Positions 43,551 to 53,922 of a DNA stretch of 64,000 nt are shown in pieces. This DNA is from Marinospirillum perlucidum. GTDB lineage: Bacteria; Pseudomonadota; Gammaproteobacteria; Pseudomonadales; Halomonadaceae. The position numbers and the translations under genes were made by a program. Where the stretch lies: contig NZ_QFWJ01000001.1 of assembly GCF_003336805.1 (NCBI RefSeq), positions 372,001-436,000 of the forward strand. Direction: 5' to 3'. The notes below the pieces were generated by a model. That model searched no databases. It was not told where the DNA came from and saw nothing but the letters and a program-made list of their open reading frames with translations. Each line of letters begins with the position of its first letter. Positions within the stretch are counted from its first letter, which is position 1.

Positions 43551-44339
43551 ATGAGTGTGCAAAAGCAACAGGCTCAAGTAAACCGGGATACCTGGAATAC
43601 CTGGCAGCATTTCTGGCAATCTCCCCTCGGTCGGGAGGTCCTTGGTAGTGAGGAAGCCCTTTTGCAGCCCCTGGTGGAAGCAGCCCGTGGCTACCATCTA
43701 CTTTTAATCGGTAGTTGTCCGGGGGGAGGCTGGATCGAGACCACGCGGATCGGTCAGGTGATCGAATGGCGGCCCAGTCTGGATCTGGCTGAAAAAGAAT
43801 CCTGTGTGCTGGCTGATCCCGCTGCCCTGCCGTTTCCCGATGATTGCATGGACCTGGTGATCCTCCAGCATTCCCTGGAGCTGTTTGCCCGGCCCCATGC
43901 GCTGCTTAAAGAGGCTGCTCGCGTGACTCTGCCCAAGGGTGAACTGGTGATTCTGGCCTTCAATCCAATCAGTCTCTGGGGCCTGACTCGCCTTTTACCC
44001 GCGTTTCTGCAGCCGGAACCGCTACGCCTCTTGAAGCAGGCCGATCTGATCAGTCAGGCCAAGATGGATGACTGGCTGGAATTTCTGGATCTGAACAAGG
44101 AAGCCAGCTATCAGCTTTTCCATCGCCCGCCTTGTAATCGTGATGCCTTGCAGCAGCGTTTGCGTTCCTGGGATCGTAAACAGGATCAGCGTTCCTGGCC
44201 CTTGGCTGGTGTTTATATGCTAAGGATTAAAAAGCGTATCGGTAGTCCACTGCGACCCCAGCCCGCCTGGAAAAAAACTGGCTGGATGCCTGCTCAACCG
44301 GTAAGCTTCCCCACCCGAAACAGTCTTAAAAACCGATAA
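43551..44339 (+). CDS. Class I SAM-dependent methyltransferase (YafS-like)
   Basis: 262 residues. Core methyltransferase_11 motifs are recognisable: the SAM-binding glycine motif is weakened (LLIGSCPGGGW), but DPAALPFPDDCMDLVILQHSLEL and PHALLKEAARVTLPKGELVILAFNPISLWG are standard. Proteins of this type are encoded between gloB and rnhA across gammaproteobacteria (E. coli YafS); no substrate is established. The tail is basic (RIKKRIGSPLRPQPAWKK). It is 9 bp before rnhA. Confidence 0.85.
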   Translation: MSVQKQQAQVNRDTWNTWQHFWQSPLGREVLGSEEALLQPLVEAARGYHLLLIGSCPGGGWIETTRIGQVIEWRPSLDLAEKESCVLADPAALPFPDDCMDLVILQHSLELFARPHALLKEAARVTLPKGELVILAFNPISLWGLTRLLPAFLQPEPLRLLKQADLISQAKMDDWLEFLDLNKEASYQLFHRPPCNRDALQQRLRSWDRKQDQRSWPLAGVYMLRIKKRIGSPLRPQPAWKKTGWMPAQPVSFPTRNSLKNR

Positions 44340-44348
44340 GTTCTGACT

Positions 44349-44810
44349 ATGACCCTAGCGAAAAACAAGGTCGTCATCTATACCGATGGTGCCTGTAAAG
44401 GTAATCCCGGTCCGGGAGGTTGGGGCGCCTGGCTGCAATATGGCGGGCGTGAAAAAAGCCTCTGGGGTGGCGAAAAGAACACCACCAATAATCGAATGGA
44501 GCTGCTGGCTGCAATCAAGGCGCTGGAAGCCCTGACCCGCTCTTGCTCAGTTGAATTGCACACGGACTCCCAGTATTTGCGCCAGGGCATTACCCAGTGG
44601 ATGGCCAACTGGAAACGCAAGAACTGGAAGACGGCAGCCGGTAAGGCGGTCAAAAACCAGGATCTCTGGCAACGGCTGGATGAACAAGCCAGTCGCCATG
44701 ACATCGATTGGCGCTGGGTTCGTGGTCATGCCGGTGATCCGGGCAATGAAAAAGCCGATCAGCTGGCCAATCGCGGTGTTCGTGACCCGCAAATGCAAGA
44801 GCAGGAGTAA
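44349..44810 (+). CDS. rnhA: Ribonuclease HI
   Basis: 153 residues with all four catalytic acids in place: [33 protein letters not shown] and [12 protein letters not shown]. It cuts RNA in RNA-DNA hybrids, such as R-loops and primers. The basic handle helix ([20 protein letters not shown]) is present. It is 6 bp upstream of dnaQ on the same strand, not divergent as in E. coli. Confidence 0.97.
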   Translation: MTLAKNKVVIYTDGACKGNPGPGGWGAWLQYGGREKSLWGGEKNTTNNRMELLAAIKALEALTRSCSVELHTDSQYLRQGITQWMANWKRKNWKTAAGKAVKNQDLWQRLDEQASRHDIDWRWVRGHAGDPGNEKADQLANRGVRDPQMQEQE

Positions 44811-44816
44811 GAACCC

Positions 44817-45548
44817 ATGCGTCAAATCGTGCTGGATACGGAAACCACAGGTATCGGGCCCAAGGAAGGCCACCGTATTATTGAAATCGGCTGCGTGGAA
44901 ATGGTCGGTCGCAAGTTTACCGGCAATAACTACCATGTTTACCTTAACCCGGAAAGGGAAGTGGATGAGGAAGCCGCAGCTGTACATGGTTTTACCTGGG
45001 AGATGCTCAAGGACAAGCCGACCTTTGCCCAGGTGGCTGATGAGTTTATCAACTATGTTCGTGGCGGTGAGCTGCTAATCCATAACGCGCCCTTTGATAT
45101 CGGCTTTCTGGATGCCGAGCTGGCTTGGTTGAATGCCGCCTTGGGTGAAGAGCGTTACGGGCGCATGGAAGACTACTGCAGTGTTTTTGATACCCTGGCC
45201 TTTGCCCGTCGCCGCCATCCGGGTCAGCGCAACAGCCTGGATGCCCTGTGTAAGCGCTACGAGGTGGATAATACCGGGCGTACGCTTCACGGCGCCTTGT
45301 TGGACTCGGAAATCCTGGCCGATGTCTATCTGAACATGACCGGGGGGCAGACAGCCCTGCTGCTGGGAGAAGAAAGTGATGACCTGGCCGACCCGGGTGA
45401 GCAGGGCACGAGTCAATTGCGCCGCCTGGATGCCCAGCGTCCTCGGCTCAAGGTGATTCGCCCCTCCGCTGATGAAGAAGCAGCTCATCAAGCCAAGTTG
45501 CAGAGCTTGCAGGCAGGAGGGCAATGTCTCTGGCTGGAGCAGAGCTGA
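44817..45548 (+). CDS. dnaQ: DNA polymerase III epsilon (proofreading) subunit
   Basis: 243 residues: DEDDh exonuclease with LDTETTGIGP, HNAPFDIGFLD and HGALLDSEILADVYL, followed by the clamp-binding segment GGQTALLLGEES (QTSMAF in E. coli) and a C-terminal alpha-binding tail. It proofreads for the replicase. A GCAGGAG site precedes the ATG. Its last 25 bases may overlap nudC. It is the true replicative epsilon; the exonuclease at 28717-30753 is a separate, fused paralogue. Confidence 0.96.
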   Translation: MRQIVLDTETTGIGPKEGHRIIEIGCVEMVGRKFTGNNYHVYLNPEREVDEEAAAVHGFTWEMLKDKPTFAQVADEFINYVRGGELLIHNAPFDIGFLDAELAWLNAALGEERYGRMEDYCSVFDTLAFARRRHPGQRNSLDALCKRYEVDNTGRTLHGALLDSEILADVYLNMTGGQTALLLGEESDDLADPGEQGTSQLRRLDAQRPRLKVIRPSADEEAAHQAKLQSLQAGGQCLWLEQS

Positions 45549-46405
45549 TGTGGACTCCCTTGCAAAGCGGTTTTCCCCAGCAGCAGCCGCCTTCTGCCTT
45601 TGAGCGTGGACCCTTTCGGCCGCAGCCGGGCGAACCCATTGCCATAGTTCAGGTAGGGGGTGGTGCCATTCGCCCTCTGGAAGAGGTTTCCCCGGAATTA
45701 CCGGCCTGGTTGCAAGCGGACTACTATAATCCGCAAAAGCATCGCCAGCTGGTGGTGATGGGGCGTTGGCAGGGGCGTCTGCTGCTGGTGCATCAGGTCC
45801 CTGCTGCCGAAGCGCGCAAACAGGAATGGCCGGGGCTGCGTAGCTGGCTGCTGCAAAGCAGTGCCGAGGAATTTGATCTCCTGGTAACCGCAGCCGGTTT
45901 GGCAGCCTGGGAAGAACAGCACCGTTTTTGTGGTCGTTGTGGCAGCAAAACCAAACCACGCTGGGATGAATATGCCAAGGAATGCCCGCGCTGTCATCTG
46001 CGTCATTACCCGCGTGTCGCTCCCTGTATCATTACCCTGGTCTGGCGTGAGGATGCGCTCCTTCTGGCCCGAAGTCCACGTTTTGCTTCAGGCATGTATT
46101 CAACCCTGGCCGGTTTTATCGAGACGGGGGAGTCGGCTGAACAGGCGCTACACCGGGAGGTCAAGGAAGAGGTGGGCGTTGAAGTGGGGGATCTACGCTA
46201 TCTGGGCAGCCAGTCCTGGCCTTTCCCGCATTCGCTGATGTTGGGGTATTGGGCCAGGTATCAATCCGGTTCGCTGCGTTTGCAGGAAGATGAAATCGAA
46301 GATGCGCGCTGGTTTGCTTTTGATGACCTGCCCCAGTTGCCACCCAAAACCTCGATTGCCCGCCATTTGATCGATAATTTCCTGATCTGGCGGCAAGGCC
46401 GGTAA
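45524..46405 (+). CDS. nudC: NAD(H) pyrophosphatase / RNA de-NADding enzyme
   Basis: 293 residues. The Cys4 zinc ribbon is CGRCGSKTKPRWDEYAKE followed by CPRCH, the Nudix box is GFIETGESAEQALHREV followed by KEEVGV, and the NudC tail SQSWPFPHSLMLGY (normally SQPWPFPxS) is present. It hydrolyses NADH and removes NAD caps from RNA. Start choice: ATG 45524 has AGGAGG but only 3 bases away and overlaps dnaQ by 25; ATG 45548 shares one base with the dnaQ stop and has GGAG 10 bases upstream. Either is possible; the difference is 8 residues. Confidence 0.93.
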   Translation: MSLAGAELMWTPLQSGFPQQQPPSAFERGPFRPQPGEPIAIVQVGGGAIRPLEEVSPELPAWLQADYYNPQKHRQLVVMGRWQGRLLLVHQVPAAEARKQEWPGLRSWLLQSSAEEFDLLVTAAGLAAWEEQHRFCGRCGSKTKPRWDEYAKECPRCHLRHYPRVAPCIITLVWREDALLLARSPRFASGMYSTLAGFIETGESAEQALHREVKEEVGVEVGDLRYLGSQSWPFPHSLMLGYWARYQSGSLRLQEDEIEDARWFAFDDLPQLPPKTSIARHLIDNFLIWRQGR

Positions 46406-46423
46406 TTGCCTTTGGCTGCCTGG

Positions 46424-47059
46424 TTAAAAAGCCAGACGGGCACCGGCCATCAGGGTTTCATAGTGGCTGACCTGGCGGATTTCATCCCAGGTGCCGCCCT
46501 TGCGGTAAATCAGTTGGAGGTCCAGCCAGTCGGTCACCTTCTGGGTGATGCCGGCTTGTAGCTCGTACTCGAGTAAAGCCTGGGCATTCCAGTCGGTACT
46601 CCAGAATTCCGGCATCAAATCGCTGCCCAGATAGACCTTGGTGGTCGAGGTCAGCAGCTTGCCAAAACGTAGATTGATGCCCAGCCCCTGACGTTCAATC
46701 GGCCCTTCGGAATCATTGCTATAAAGGAAGAAACCGCCTCCCATGCCTCTTGATTGCTGGTTGAAATAGAAGCTATCAAAAAGCAGGGCCAGGCGAGTCG
46801 AAGTGTACTCAGCGGTTTCTGCCAGGGTTTTGGAATCAATCTCCAGGGCATCCTCGGTTTCCAGATGGGTGATTTCCAGACTGGAGAAAACCCGCCCTTG
46901 ATCATTCCAGCCACCCAGGCCTACACCCAAATAGCGGCTGTCTTCACCCAACTGGAAGCTGGCCGTGGGCAGGGTTTTTCCCTGGGCATCAGCAGCGTTG
47001 AGTTGGAAGCTCAGGAGGGCCAGCAAGCAGCTGACAAGGATCTGATTGTTGCTGAACAT
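46424..47059 (-). CDS. YfaZ-like outer-membrane protein
   Basis: 211 residues with a signal peptide (cleavage near LNAADA) and alternating amphipathic strands throughout, ending in an aromatic residue (GARLAF), as outer-membrane barrels do. GGFFLYSNDSE and LGSDLMPEFWSTDW resemble the YfaZ family as I recall it. No function is known for that family. It is convergent with nudC, 18 bp apart, and 39 bp after the next gene on the same strand. Confidence 0.65.
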   Translation of the reverse strand: MFSNNQILVSCLLALLSFQLNAADAQGKTLPTASFQLGEDSRYLGVGLGGWNDQGRVFSSLEITHLETEDALEIDSKTLAETAEYTSTRLALLFDSFYFNQQSRGMGGGFFLYSNDSEGPIERQGLGINLRFGKLLTSTTKVYLGSDLMPEFWSTDWNAQALLEYELQAGITQKVTDWLDLQLIYRKGGTWDEIRQVSHYETLMAGARLAF

Positions 47060-47098
47060 CGATTGGCATCCTTGCTATCCGGGTTATTAACCAAGTGC

Positions 47099-47572
47099 TT
47101 AGCGCTGGCAGCGGGTGGTAAAGCCTTCCTGCTGGTGGCGCAAAGCCAGGGTGTCCTGGGTCATCTCTAAAACATCAAAGTGATCCTGGCTTTGTACGTG
47201 ATTGAATTGATCCGCCTTGAGTACACCGGCTTCATCCAGTTGCAAAGCCGTGGCATTGGCTGGGGCAAATTGGCTGTTGGTGGTGTTGATGGTCAGGCGT
47301 TCACCTTCAAGCGACCAGTTGCCACCGCCATCAAAGGAATAGACCAGCTGGTTTTGGGGGAAAGCCGCTTCCAGTCGTCCGTTAATCGTAAACTGGGCGC
47401 TGCTGAGAAATTCCTGCTGGTAGGTGACCCGGATTTGAACATCGGGTTCGGGGCTGAGTTCCTGGGTGCAGGCCCAGACGCCGGTGAGCGTCGAGGAATT
47501 GGCCAGAACGGGGGCCGAGAGGAGGCTCAGAGCCAGAGTCATTCCTAGACTCTTGAAGGTGGATGCTTGCAT
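47099..47572 (-). CDS. Small secreted protein of unknown function
   Basis: 157 residues with a clear signal peptide (LLSAPVLANSS). The mature part reads as beta strands with a WACTQE start and a CQR end; Cys in WACTQ and in TTRCQR could form a disulfide. TLTGVWAC, FTINGRLEAAF and GGNWSLEGERLTI suggest a lipocalin-like or META-like small barrel, but I do not recognise the family. Probably in one operon with the YfaZ-like gene. Confidence 0.6.
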   Translation of the reverse strand: MQASTFKSLGMTLALSLLSAPVLANSSTLTGVWACTQELSPEPDVQIRVTYQQEFLSSAQFTINGRLEAAFPQNQLVYSFDGGGNWSLEGERLTINTTNSQFAPANATALQLDEAGVLKADQFNHVQSQDHFDVLEMTQDTLALRHQQEGFTTRCQR

Positions 47573-47777
47573 CAGGGGTCTCCTTGTGATTTTTTTCTTT
47601 GTATCATTCTTTGCTGCTTTCTGCCAGAGTAAAAAAGGGCTGTCAGCCTTGCAGGCATGGCATTTTTAATGCTGTGGGCTGGAATCCCAGCCACTGCTGG
47701 GTTACTGTATTGGCCGCTTAATCCGCGGGCTAGCGGAAAAACAAGGTTTTCTATCAATCAACGGGATAGTCATCGGA

Positions 47778-50393
47778 ATGGGTAAATCACTGGTCATCGT
47801 CGAGTCACCGGCCAAAGCCAAGACCATCAATAAATACCTGGGTAACGATTTTATCGTTAAATCCAGTGTTGGTCATATTCGCGATCTGCCGGTTAGTGGG
47901 AGCGGCAAGACTTCCCGTGGCAAAGCGGGGGCCAAGAAGAGCACCACCACGGATAAAAAGAAGAAAGCCCAGGAGCAGCTGGTTGCCCGGATGGGTATTG
48001 ATCCCGAACACGGCTGGAAGGCCAACTATGAAACCCTGCCCGGAAAGGAAAAAGTTGTCAGTGAGCTGAAAAAACTGGCCAAGGAAGCTGATGCCGTTTA
48101 TCTGGCAACGGATTTGGACCGCGAAGGAGAAGCCATTGCCTGGCACCTGAGTGAGACCCTGGGTGGGGATTCCAGTCGTTATCGCCGCGTTGTTTTTAAC
48201 GAGATTACCAAGAAAGCAATCACCCAGGCCTTTGATGACCCCGGCACCCTGGATATGAATCAGGTCAATGCCCAGCAGGCCCGGCGTTTTCTTGATCGGG
48301 TCGTCGGCTTTATGGTTTCGCCGCTGCTCTGGTCCAAGGTGGCACGTGGTCTTTCTGCCGGACGTGTGCAATCGGTTGCCGTGCGCCTGATCGTGGAGCG
48401 GGAGCGGGAGATCCGCGCCTTTATTCCTGAAGAATACTGGGATATTACGGCACATCTGCATAATCAGAATAAAACACCGCTGGCCTGCATGGTGGCCAAA
48501 AAGGCGGGCAAGAATTTCCGCCCCGGCAGCAAGGAAGAAACCGATGCAGCCCTGGCAGAACTTGAACCTGCCAATTACCAGGTGGCCGATCGTGATGATC
48601 GTCCTACCAGCAGCCGTCCGGGTGCACCCTATATTACTTCGACCCTGCAACAGGCAGCGAGCACCCGACTGGGTTTTTCGGTCAAGAAAACCATGACCCT
48701 GGCCCAGCGCCTTTATGAAGCCGGTCATATTACCTATATGCGTACCGACTCCACCAATTTGTCCCAGGAAGCCGTGGCCAGCTGCCGCGACTGGATCGGG
48801 GAAGAGTTGGGCCAGCAATACCTGCCGGAAAAAGCCAATGTCTTCACCAGCAAAGAAGGTGCCCAGGAAGCGCACGAAGCCATCCGACCTTCCAATGTGC
48901 GCCTTCAGGGCAAGGATATTTCCGGGCTGGAGCGTGATGCGCAGAGACTTTACGAACTCATCTGGCGTCAATTTGTTGCCTGTCAGATGCCGCCAGCGCG
49001 CTATTTGTCCACCACCTTGACGGTCAAGGCCGGTGACTATGAGCTCAAGGCCAAGGGCCGGGTACTGCAGTTTGATGGCTTTACCCGAATTCAGCCGCCT
49101 AGTGGAAAACAAGCCGAAGACCAGGAACTGCCAGACCTGAAGGTCGGGGAAAGCCTGGATCTGAATCGTTTGGACCCCAAGCAGCATTTTACCAAGCCAC
49201 CTGCTCGCTATTCAGAAGCGGCTCTGGTCAAGGAGTTGGAAAAGCGCGGCATCGGCCGGCCTTCTACCTATGCTTCGATCATTTCTACCATCCAGGATCG
49301 TGGCTACGTCAAATTGGAAAACCGCCGCTTCTATGCAGAGAAAATGGGCGATATCGTCACTGATCGCCTGGTTGAATCCTTTCGCGATCTGCTGGATTAC
49401 AGTTTTACCGCTCGCATGGAAGATTCCCTGGATGCGGTGGCTGACGGTGAAGAAGAATGGAAGCATCTGCTGGATCGCTTCTATAAGGACTTCAAGCAGC
49501 AGTTGGAACAGGCTCAATCCACTGAAGGGATGCGTCCCAACCAGCCAGTCGATACGGATATCAAGTGCCCCACCTGCGGGCGACACATGCAGATCCGTAT
49601 AGCTTCCACCGGTACTTTCCTGGGTTGCTCGGGTTATGCCCTGCCACCCAAGGAGCGTTGTAAGACAACCATCAACCTCATGCCGGGTGAAGAGTTCGTT
49701 GCTGCAGATGGCGACGAAGATGCCGAAGTCGATGCGCTGCGGGCCAAGCGTCGTTGTCACAAATGCGGCACGGCGATGGAAAGCTTTATTGTCGATGAAA
49801 AGCGCAAGCTGCATATCTGTGGTAATAGCCCGGATTGTGATGGCTACCAGATCGAGGAAGGCCAGTTCAAACTCAAGGGCTATGATGGTCCCACGATTGA
49901 GTGCGACAAGTGCGGTAGCGAAATGCAGCTGAAGACAGGGCGCTTTGGTAAATACTTTGGTTGCACCAACAGTGAATGCAAGAATACCCGCAAGCTATTG
50001 AAAAATGGTGAGCCTGCACCACCCAAGATGGACCCGGTACCCATGCCGGAAATCCAGTGCCAGAAGGTTGATGATCATTATGTGCTCAGGGATGGGGCCA
50101 GTGGTCTCTTCCTGGCAGCCAGCCAGTTTCCCAAGAAACGGGAGACGCGTCCGCCGCTGGTGAAAGAAATAAAGCCTCACAAGGATGAAATTGATCCCAA
50201 ACACCACTATATTCTAGAAGCACCGGAAGAGGATAGTGAAGGGAATCCTACTGTCATCCGTTTTTCCCGCAAGACTCAGGAGCAGTATGTTCAGGCGGAA
50301 AAAGACGGCAAGGCAACCGGTTTTCGGGCCTTCTGGGACGGAAAAAACTGGAAGGTGGAAGACAAGTCCAAGTCGGCAGGTAAGAAAAAGTGA
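47778..50393 (+). CDS. topA: DNA topoisomerase I
   Basis: 871 residues. Toprim domain at the N-terminus ([31 protein letters not shown]), a type IA core with the active-site Tyr in [12 protein letters not shown], the [18 protein letters not shown] block, and three C-terminal Cys4 zinc ribbons beginning [16 protein letters not shown] and CDKCGSEM, then a basic Lys-rich tail (KSAGKKK). It relaxes negative supercoils. A Lys/Ser-rich stretch ([20 protein letters not shown]) in the Toprim region is a loop also seen in pseudomonad TopA. The DUF6586 gene starts within its stop codon. Confidence 0.97.
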   Translation: MGKSLVIVESPAKAKTINKYLGNDFIVKSSVGHIRDLPVSGSGKTSRGKAGAKKSTTTDKKKKAQEQLVARMGIDPEHGWKANYETLPGKEKVVSELKKLAKEADAVYLATDLDREGEAIAWHLSETLGGDSSRYRRVVFNEITKKAITQAFDDPGTLDMNQVNAQQARRFLDRVVGFMVSPLLWSKVARGLSAGRVQSVAVRLIVEREREIRAFIPEEYWDITAHLHNQNKTPLACMVAKKAGKNFRPGSKEETDAALAELEPANYQVADRDDRPTSSRPGAPYITSTLQQAASTRLGFSVKKTMTLAQRLYEAGHITYMRTDSTNLSQEAVASCRDWIGEELGQQYLPEKANVFTSKEGAQEAHEAIRPSNVRLQGKDISGLERDAQRLYELIWRQFVACQMPPARYLSTTLTVKAGDYELKAKGRVLQFDGFTRIQPPSGKQAEDQELPDLKVGESLDLNRLDPKQHFTKPPARYSEAALVKELEKRGIGRPSTYASIISTIQDRGYVKLENRRFYAEKMGDIVTDRLVESFRDLLDYSFTARMEDSLDAVADGEEEWKHLLDRFYKDFKQQLEQAQSTEGMRPNQPVDTDIKCPTCGRHMQIRIASTGTFLGCSGYALPPKERCKTTINLMPGEEFVAADGDEDAEVDALRAKRRCHKCGTAMESFIVDEKRKLHICGNSPDCDGYQIEEGQFKLKGYDGPTIECDKCGSEMQLKTGRFGKYFGCTNSECKNTRKLLKNGEPAPPKMDPVPMPEIQCQKVDDHYVLRDGASGLFLAASQFPKKRETRPPLVKEIKPHKDEIDPKHHYILEAPEEDSEGNPTVIRFSRKTQEQYVQAEKDGKATGFRAFWDGKNWKVEDKSKSAGKKK

Positions 50394-50944
50394 TCGAGAC
50401 ACAGCGCAGTCGAGTCAATCAGAAGCTTTACCAGGCCCGGCTTTTTATTGAAGCGGGTCAGGAGTTTCGTGAAGAGCTAACGCGTGTGGCCTGGCAGCAG
50501 GCCTGCCACGAAGCGGCACTCAATGCGCTGGAATCAGCACAACTGGCTTTTCTGCGTGAAATTGCCGCCGCCTACCGTTTGAATCCCCAGTTGGTAAACA
50601 GCCAGGAGGATTTGCAGCGGGAGGCAGCCAAGCGTGAACAACAGCTGCCCGAACTGGTTCGCCTTCAAGCAGCTCAACAAGATCTGACCAATCCCCTCAG
50701 TCGCCTGACAGCCACGCTGGATTTTATGCGCAGGGCACCTCTGGCAGGCAGTGCCGTGCCCGAAGCGGTTGCTGTACAGGAAGAAGTGGCCGTTGCAGCA
50801 CTGGAAGCCAGTGGCAATATCCTGCTGGTTAATGTGCAGGAAAGCAGCAGCCCCGAGATGCAACAGCTTGCCGATGCCCGGGGCATGCACCTGGCCCTGA
50901 AGAGCCTCGTCGAGGAACTCAGGGAAGGGTTGCGGGAAGACTGA
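50390..50944 (+). CDS. DUF6586-family helical protein
   Basis: 184 residues starting at GTG 50390, overlapping the topA TGA (GTGA). It is entirely helical, with no signal or membrane segment. This small protein is regularly encoded between topA and lexA in pseudomonads and relatives; its function is unknown. Conserved-looking parts are the N-terminal helix ([16 protein letters not shown]) and the [16 protein letters not shown]-like end ([16 protein letters not shown]). Translational coupling to topA suggests a role connected with DNA or its regulation, but that is only inference. Confidence 0.75.
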   Translation: MIETQRSRVNQKLYQARLFIEAGQEFREELTRVAWQQACHEAALNALESAQLAFLREIAAAYRLNPQLVNSQEDLQREAAKREQQLPELVRLQAAQQDLTNPLSRLTATLDFMRRAPLAGSAVPEAVAVQEEVAVAALEASGNILLVNVQESSSPEMQQLADARGMHLALKSLVEELREGLRED

Positions 50945-50952
50945 TCCCCCAA

Positions 50953-51579
50953 TCAGTGCAGGCTGTGGTTGAAGTCTTCGCGGATCAGGCCCACAGCCAA
51001 GCCCTCAATGGCCAGGTTGCCTTCAGTCAGATCCACTTCAATGGGTTCAAAATCTTCATTTTCAGGAAGTAACCACACCCGGCTGCCTTCCTGTTTGAAG
51101 CGTTTGACCGTCACTTCATCATCTATCCGCGCTACCACCAATTGACCGTTTCGGGGTGCTTCCTGAGTGCGGTGAACGGCCAGAAGATCACCTTCCATGA
51201 TCCCGATGTTCTTCATGCTCAGGCCTTTAACTCGCAGCAGATAGTCTGCTTTGGGGCTGAAGGAGGCGGGATCGACCTTCAAATGGGAATCGATGTTTTC
51301 CTGCGCTAGCAGGGGACTGCCCGCAGCCACCTGGCCCAGGACGGGCACGCCTTCAGGTACTTCCGGCTCCTTGGGCAAGCGAATCCCCCTGGAGGTGCCG
51401 GGCATCATTTCGATCGCTCCCTTCTTGGCCAGGGCCTTCAGGTGCTCTTCGGCTGCATTGGGAGATTTGAAACCCAGCAGACGGGAAATCTCGGCCCGGG
51501 TGGGCGGCATGCCCTTTTCCTGCATCGCTTGTTTAACGATGTCCAGCACTTCTTGCTGGCGCTTGGTCAATTTTTGCAT
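50953..51579 (-). CDS. lexA: LexA repressor
   Basis: 208 residues from the ATG at 51579; an upstream in-frame extension to 51645 covers the operator and is not used. Winged helix at 1-68 (recognition helix [20 protein letters not shown]), self-cleavage site Ala86-Gly87 in GQVAAGSPL, catalytic Ser121 in KGLSMKNIG and Lys159 in VTVKRF. It represses SOS genes until RecA promotes autocleavage. Two LexA-like boxes lie just upstream. It is tail to tail with the DUF6586 gene, 8 bp apart. Confidence 0.97.
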   Translation of the reverse strand: MQKLTKRQQEVLDIVKQAMQEKGMPPTRAEISRLLGFKSPNAAEEHLKALAKKGAIEMMPGTSRGIRLPKEPEVPEGVPVLGQVAAGSPLLAQENIDSHLKVDPASFSPKADYLLRVKGLSMKNIGIMEGDLLAVHRTQEAPRNGQLVVARIDDEVTVKRFKQEGSRVWLLPENEDFEPIEVDLTEGNLAIEGLAVGLIREDFNHSLH

Positions 51580-51609
51580 GGTTGATCCCGGCAGTAGCTG
51601 TTTTGAGTA

Positions 51610-51660
51610 GTAGATGGGTATACAGAATGGATGCATGCCCAGCACTAGCTTTTCATACAG
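51610..51660 (-). promoter_or_regulatory. Two LexA boxes upstream of lexA
   Basis: On the minus strand CTGTATGAAAAGCTAG (51645-51660) and CTGTATACCCATCTAC (51610-51625) both keep the CTGTAT half of the SOS box but have worn right halves. They are spaced 35 bp centre to centre and lie 30-80 bp before the start codon, the usual place for autoregulation. Confidence 0.6.
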
Positions 51661-51692
51661 TATTCTAGCCGTTACACCCCCCGGGGTAAAGA

Positions 51693-52397
51693 TTAATCCA
51701 GCAATTCAAACACCACTCTGACTCTGGCTTGGGCTTCCACCTTACCCGGCTGGACTTCAATATCACTTTGGCGGCCTGCTTCAGCCATCATCACTGCCTG
51801 ACGTGGCTGGATGTTCGGGCTGCTGATTTCCTCGATTTCCAGGGCCTTGCCCAGGCTTTGTCCCAGGGTGTCGGCCAGGGTGCTGGCCTTGTCTCTTGCA
51901 TCTTCCAGTGCGGCCGCCAGAGCGGGATTGCGTGTTTCAGCAGCCTGGGTGCTGTAATACTGCAGGGGGCCGAGCTGGGAAGGGCTGGCTTCAGCCAGCA
52001 TATCCAGCCATTCACCGGCTTCTTCTACTGGCACGGCTTTGATTTGCACGTCACGAAGCGCCTGGTAGCCACTGATCTGCCATTGATCTCCCTGGCGCTG
52101 GCGCCGCGGATAGACCCTGAGCTGGCCGGCTTCAACGCTGATGGTTTCATTGCTATGGCGCTGCAGTTTGCGCAGCAGCCGTCCGAAATCGGCTTCCAGT
52201 TCCTGTAAAGCCAGGCGTGAATCCCGGTTTTCCTCACTGAAGCTGGCATGGATATTCACCCGGTCTGCATCCAGGGAAAGGCTGGCTTCTCCCTGCACCT
52301 CTAGATGAGCGATGGGAGCCCAATCACTGGCCAACAGGGGGGTGCTGATCCAAGCCAGCAGCAAGCTGGCAAGAAGGGGTTTTAAAAGGTTTTTCAT
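51693..52397 (-). CDS. SIMPL-domain (DUF541) periplasmic protein
   Basis: 234 residues from ATG 52397 (AGGAG 8 bases upstream; the frame runs 10 codons further). Signal peptide to about STPLLASDW, then a SIMPL/BP26 domain: [20 protein letters not shown] start, [20 protein letters not shown] middle, and [29 protein letters not shown] end. Members form ring-shaped oligomers in the periplasm; their role is not established. Follows the MATE gene by 19 bp, so probably co-transcribed. Confidence 0.83.
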   Translation of the reverse strand: MKNLLKPLLASLLLAWISTPLLASDWAPIAHLEVQGEASLSLDADRVNIHASFSEENRDSRLALQELEADFGRLLRKLQRHSNETISVEAGQLRVYPRRQRQGDQWQISGYQALRDVQIKAVPVEEAGEWLDMLAEASPSQLGPLQYYSTQAAETRNPALAAALEDARDKASTLADTLGQSLGKALEIEEISSPNIQPRQAVMMAEAGRQSDIEVQPGKVEAQARVRVVFELLD

Positions 52398-52416
52398 GCG
52401 TTTAACTCCTGAAAGG

Positions 52417-53772
52417 TTAAGCATCAAGATAGCGGCGACTGGTCGAATCCAGGCGCCAAAGTAAGAGAGCGGCCGCGAAACTCAGTCCCAGGATCAGGCC
52501 ATACCAGAAGCCACGAACGCCCTGAGGTCCCCAGGGGTTGTCGCCAAAGGCCAGCCACCAGCCCCCGCCCAGGCCAATAATCCAATAGGCGAGTAGGGTG
52601 ATCAGCATCACGATGCGCGTGTCCTTGTAGCCTCGCAGGGCGCCCGCTGCATTGACTTGTAAAGCATCGGATATTTGGTAGAAAACGGCCAAGAGAATAA
52701 GACTTGTCGCCAGCTCCTGAACCTGGAAGTTGGGTGTATACAGCTGGACCACCCAGGGCGCAGACACGGCCATAAAGCCAGCGCTGATCAGTGCGATGAG
52801 TGCTGCCAGCTGCATGCCTTTCCAGGCTGCTTCACGGGCAGCCTCGCCCTTTTGAGCCCCGAGTAAATGACCCACCTTCACTGTCAGGGCCATGCCCAGG
52901 CTTAAGGGAACCATAAACAGCAGCGTTGTAAAATTGAAGGCAATCTGGTGACCCGCAACCACCACTTCACCGAGCCCGCCGATAAAAAGTGCAATGGTGG
53001 TAAACAGTGAAGCTTCGACAAAAATAGCCAGCCCGATGGGCAATCCCAACCAGAGCAATTGGCCGATCTGGTTTAAATCCGGCATCTGCCAACGACTGAA
53101 AACCTGGAAAGCGCGATACCGCGGTTGCCAGTGAACGTAGAGGCTGATCATCAAGGCCATAAACCAGAAGCTTAAGGCGGTGGCATAACCGCAGCCGACT
53201 GCTCCCAGTTGCGGGAACCCCGCCTTGCCGTAAATCAATAGGTAGTTAGCGGGAATGTTGAGCAGGAGGCCAAGAAAACTGATGATCAGAATGGGACGGG
53301 CATGATTCAGTCCTTCACAAAGGCAGCGCAATACCTGAAAAAAAGCCAGGGCCGGAAGTCCCCAGGCCAAAGCCTTAAGATAGGCAGCGGCCAAGCGTGC
53401 AACTTCCGGGTCCACCTGCATGAAATTGAAGACCCAAAGGCTGTTGCTCATGACCAGCCAGGCCAGAAAAATCATCACCAGACTCACCCAGCTGGCTTGA
53501 TGCAGCAGGCTGGCCAGTTTTTGGGTTTCGCCACTGCCATCTGCTCGGGCGACCAGTGGTGTAACAGCGAGGAGGGTGCCGAAAATCAACAACATGATGG
53601 GTGCAAAAACACTGGTTCCCACGGCAACAGCAGCCAGATCCACGGCACTGAGCCGCCCGGCCATCAGGGTATCCACGACACCCATGCCGGTCTGGGCCAG
53701 ATGTGCGCCCAGCAGGGGCAAGGCCAGCAATAGCAGGGGTTTGTTGTACAGCCAAAAACGTGAAGTCAGCAT
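52417..53772 (-). CDS. MATE-family multidrug efflux pump (NorM-like)
   Basis: 451 residues with 12 membrane segments and twofold MatE repeats (LLALPLLGAHLAQTGMGVVDTLMAG near the N-terminus and WLGLPIGLAIFVEASLF at about 235). The acidic residue in VVDTLMAG and the central FTTIALFIGGLGEVVVAGHQIAFN fit the NorM branch, which expels cationic drugs using Na+ or H+. It is the first gene of a small operon with the SIMPL protein. Confidence 0.9.
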   Translation of the reverse strand: MLTSRFWLYNKPLLLLALPLLGAHLAQTGMGVVDTLMAGRLSAVDLAAVAVGTSVFAPIMLLIFGTLLAVTPLVARADGSGETQKLASLLHQASWVSLVMIFLAWLVMSNSLWVFNFMQVDPEVARLAAAYLKALAWGLPALAFFQVLRCLCEGLNHARPILIISFLGLLLNIPANYLLIYGKAGFPQLGAVGCGYATALSFWFMALMISLYVHWQPRYRAFQVFSRWQMPDLNQIGQLLWLGLPIGLAIFVEASLFTTIALFIGGLGEVVVAGHQIAFNFTTLLFMVPLSLGMALTVKVGHLLGAQKGEAAREAAWKGMQLAALIALISAGFMAVSAPWVVQLYTPNFQVQELATSLILLAVFYQISDALQVNAAGALRGYKDTRIVMLITLLAYWIIGLGGGWWLAFGDNPWGPQGVRGFWYGLILGLSFAAALLLWRLDSTSRRYLDA

Positions 53773-53922
53773 GAAAAATGATTAATCCAGTAGCCAGAAA
53801 AAGGCGGGTTAAAGCGAAGCCGCACAGGATAGCATCTTCCCGAGATAAATAGACTGCCGGGTCTTGATAAAAACGTTAAAATCAGCGCCCTAATTGATTA
53901 CTTGGCCAGGGCAGGAGCTGTT

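Noticed and set aside
47805-49187. 460-codon minus-strand open frame inside topA
   Set aside because: Antisense to the Toprim and core domains of TopA; no start signal and no recognisable motifs.
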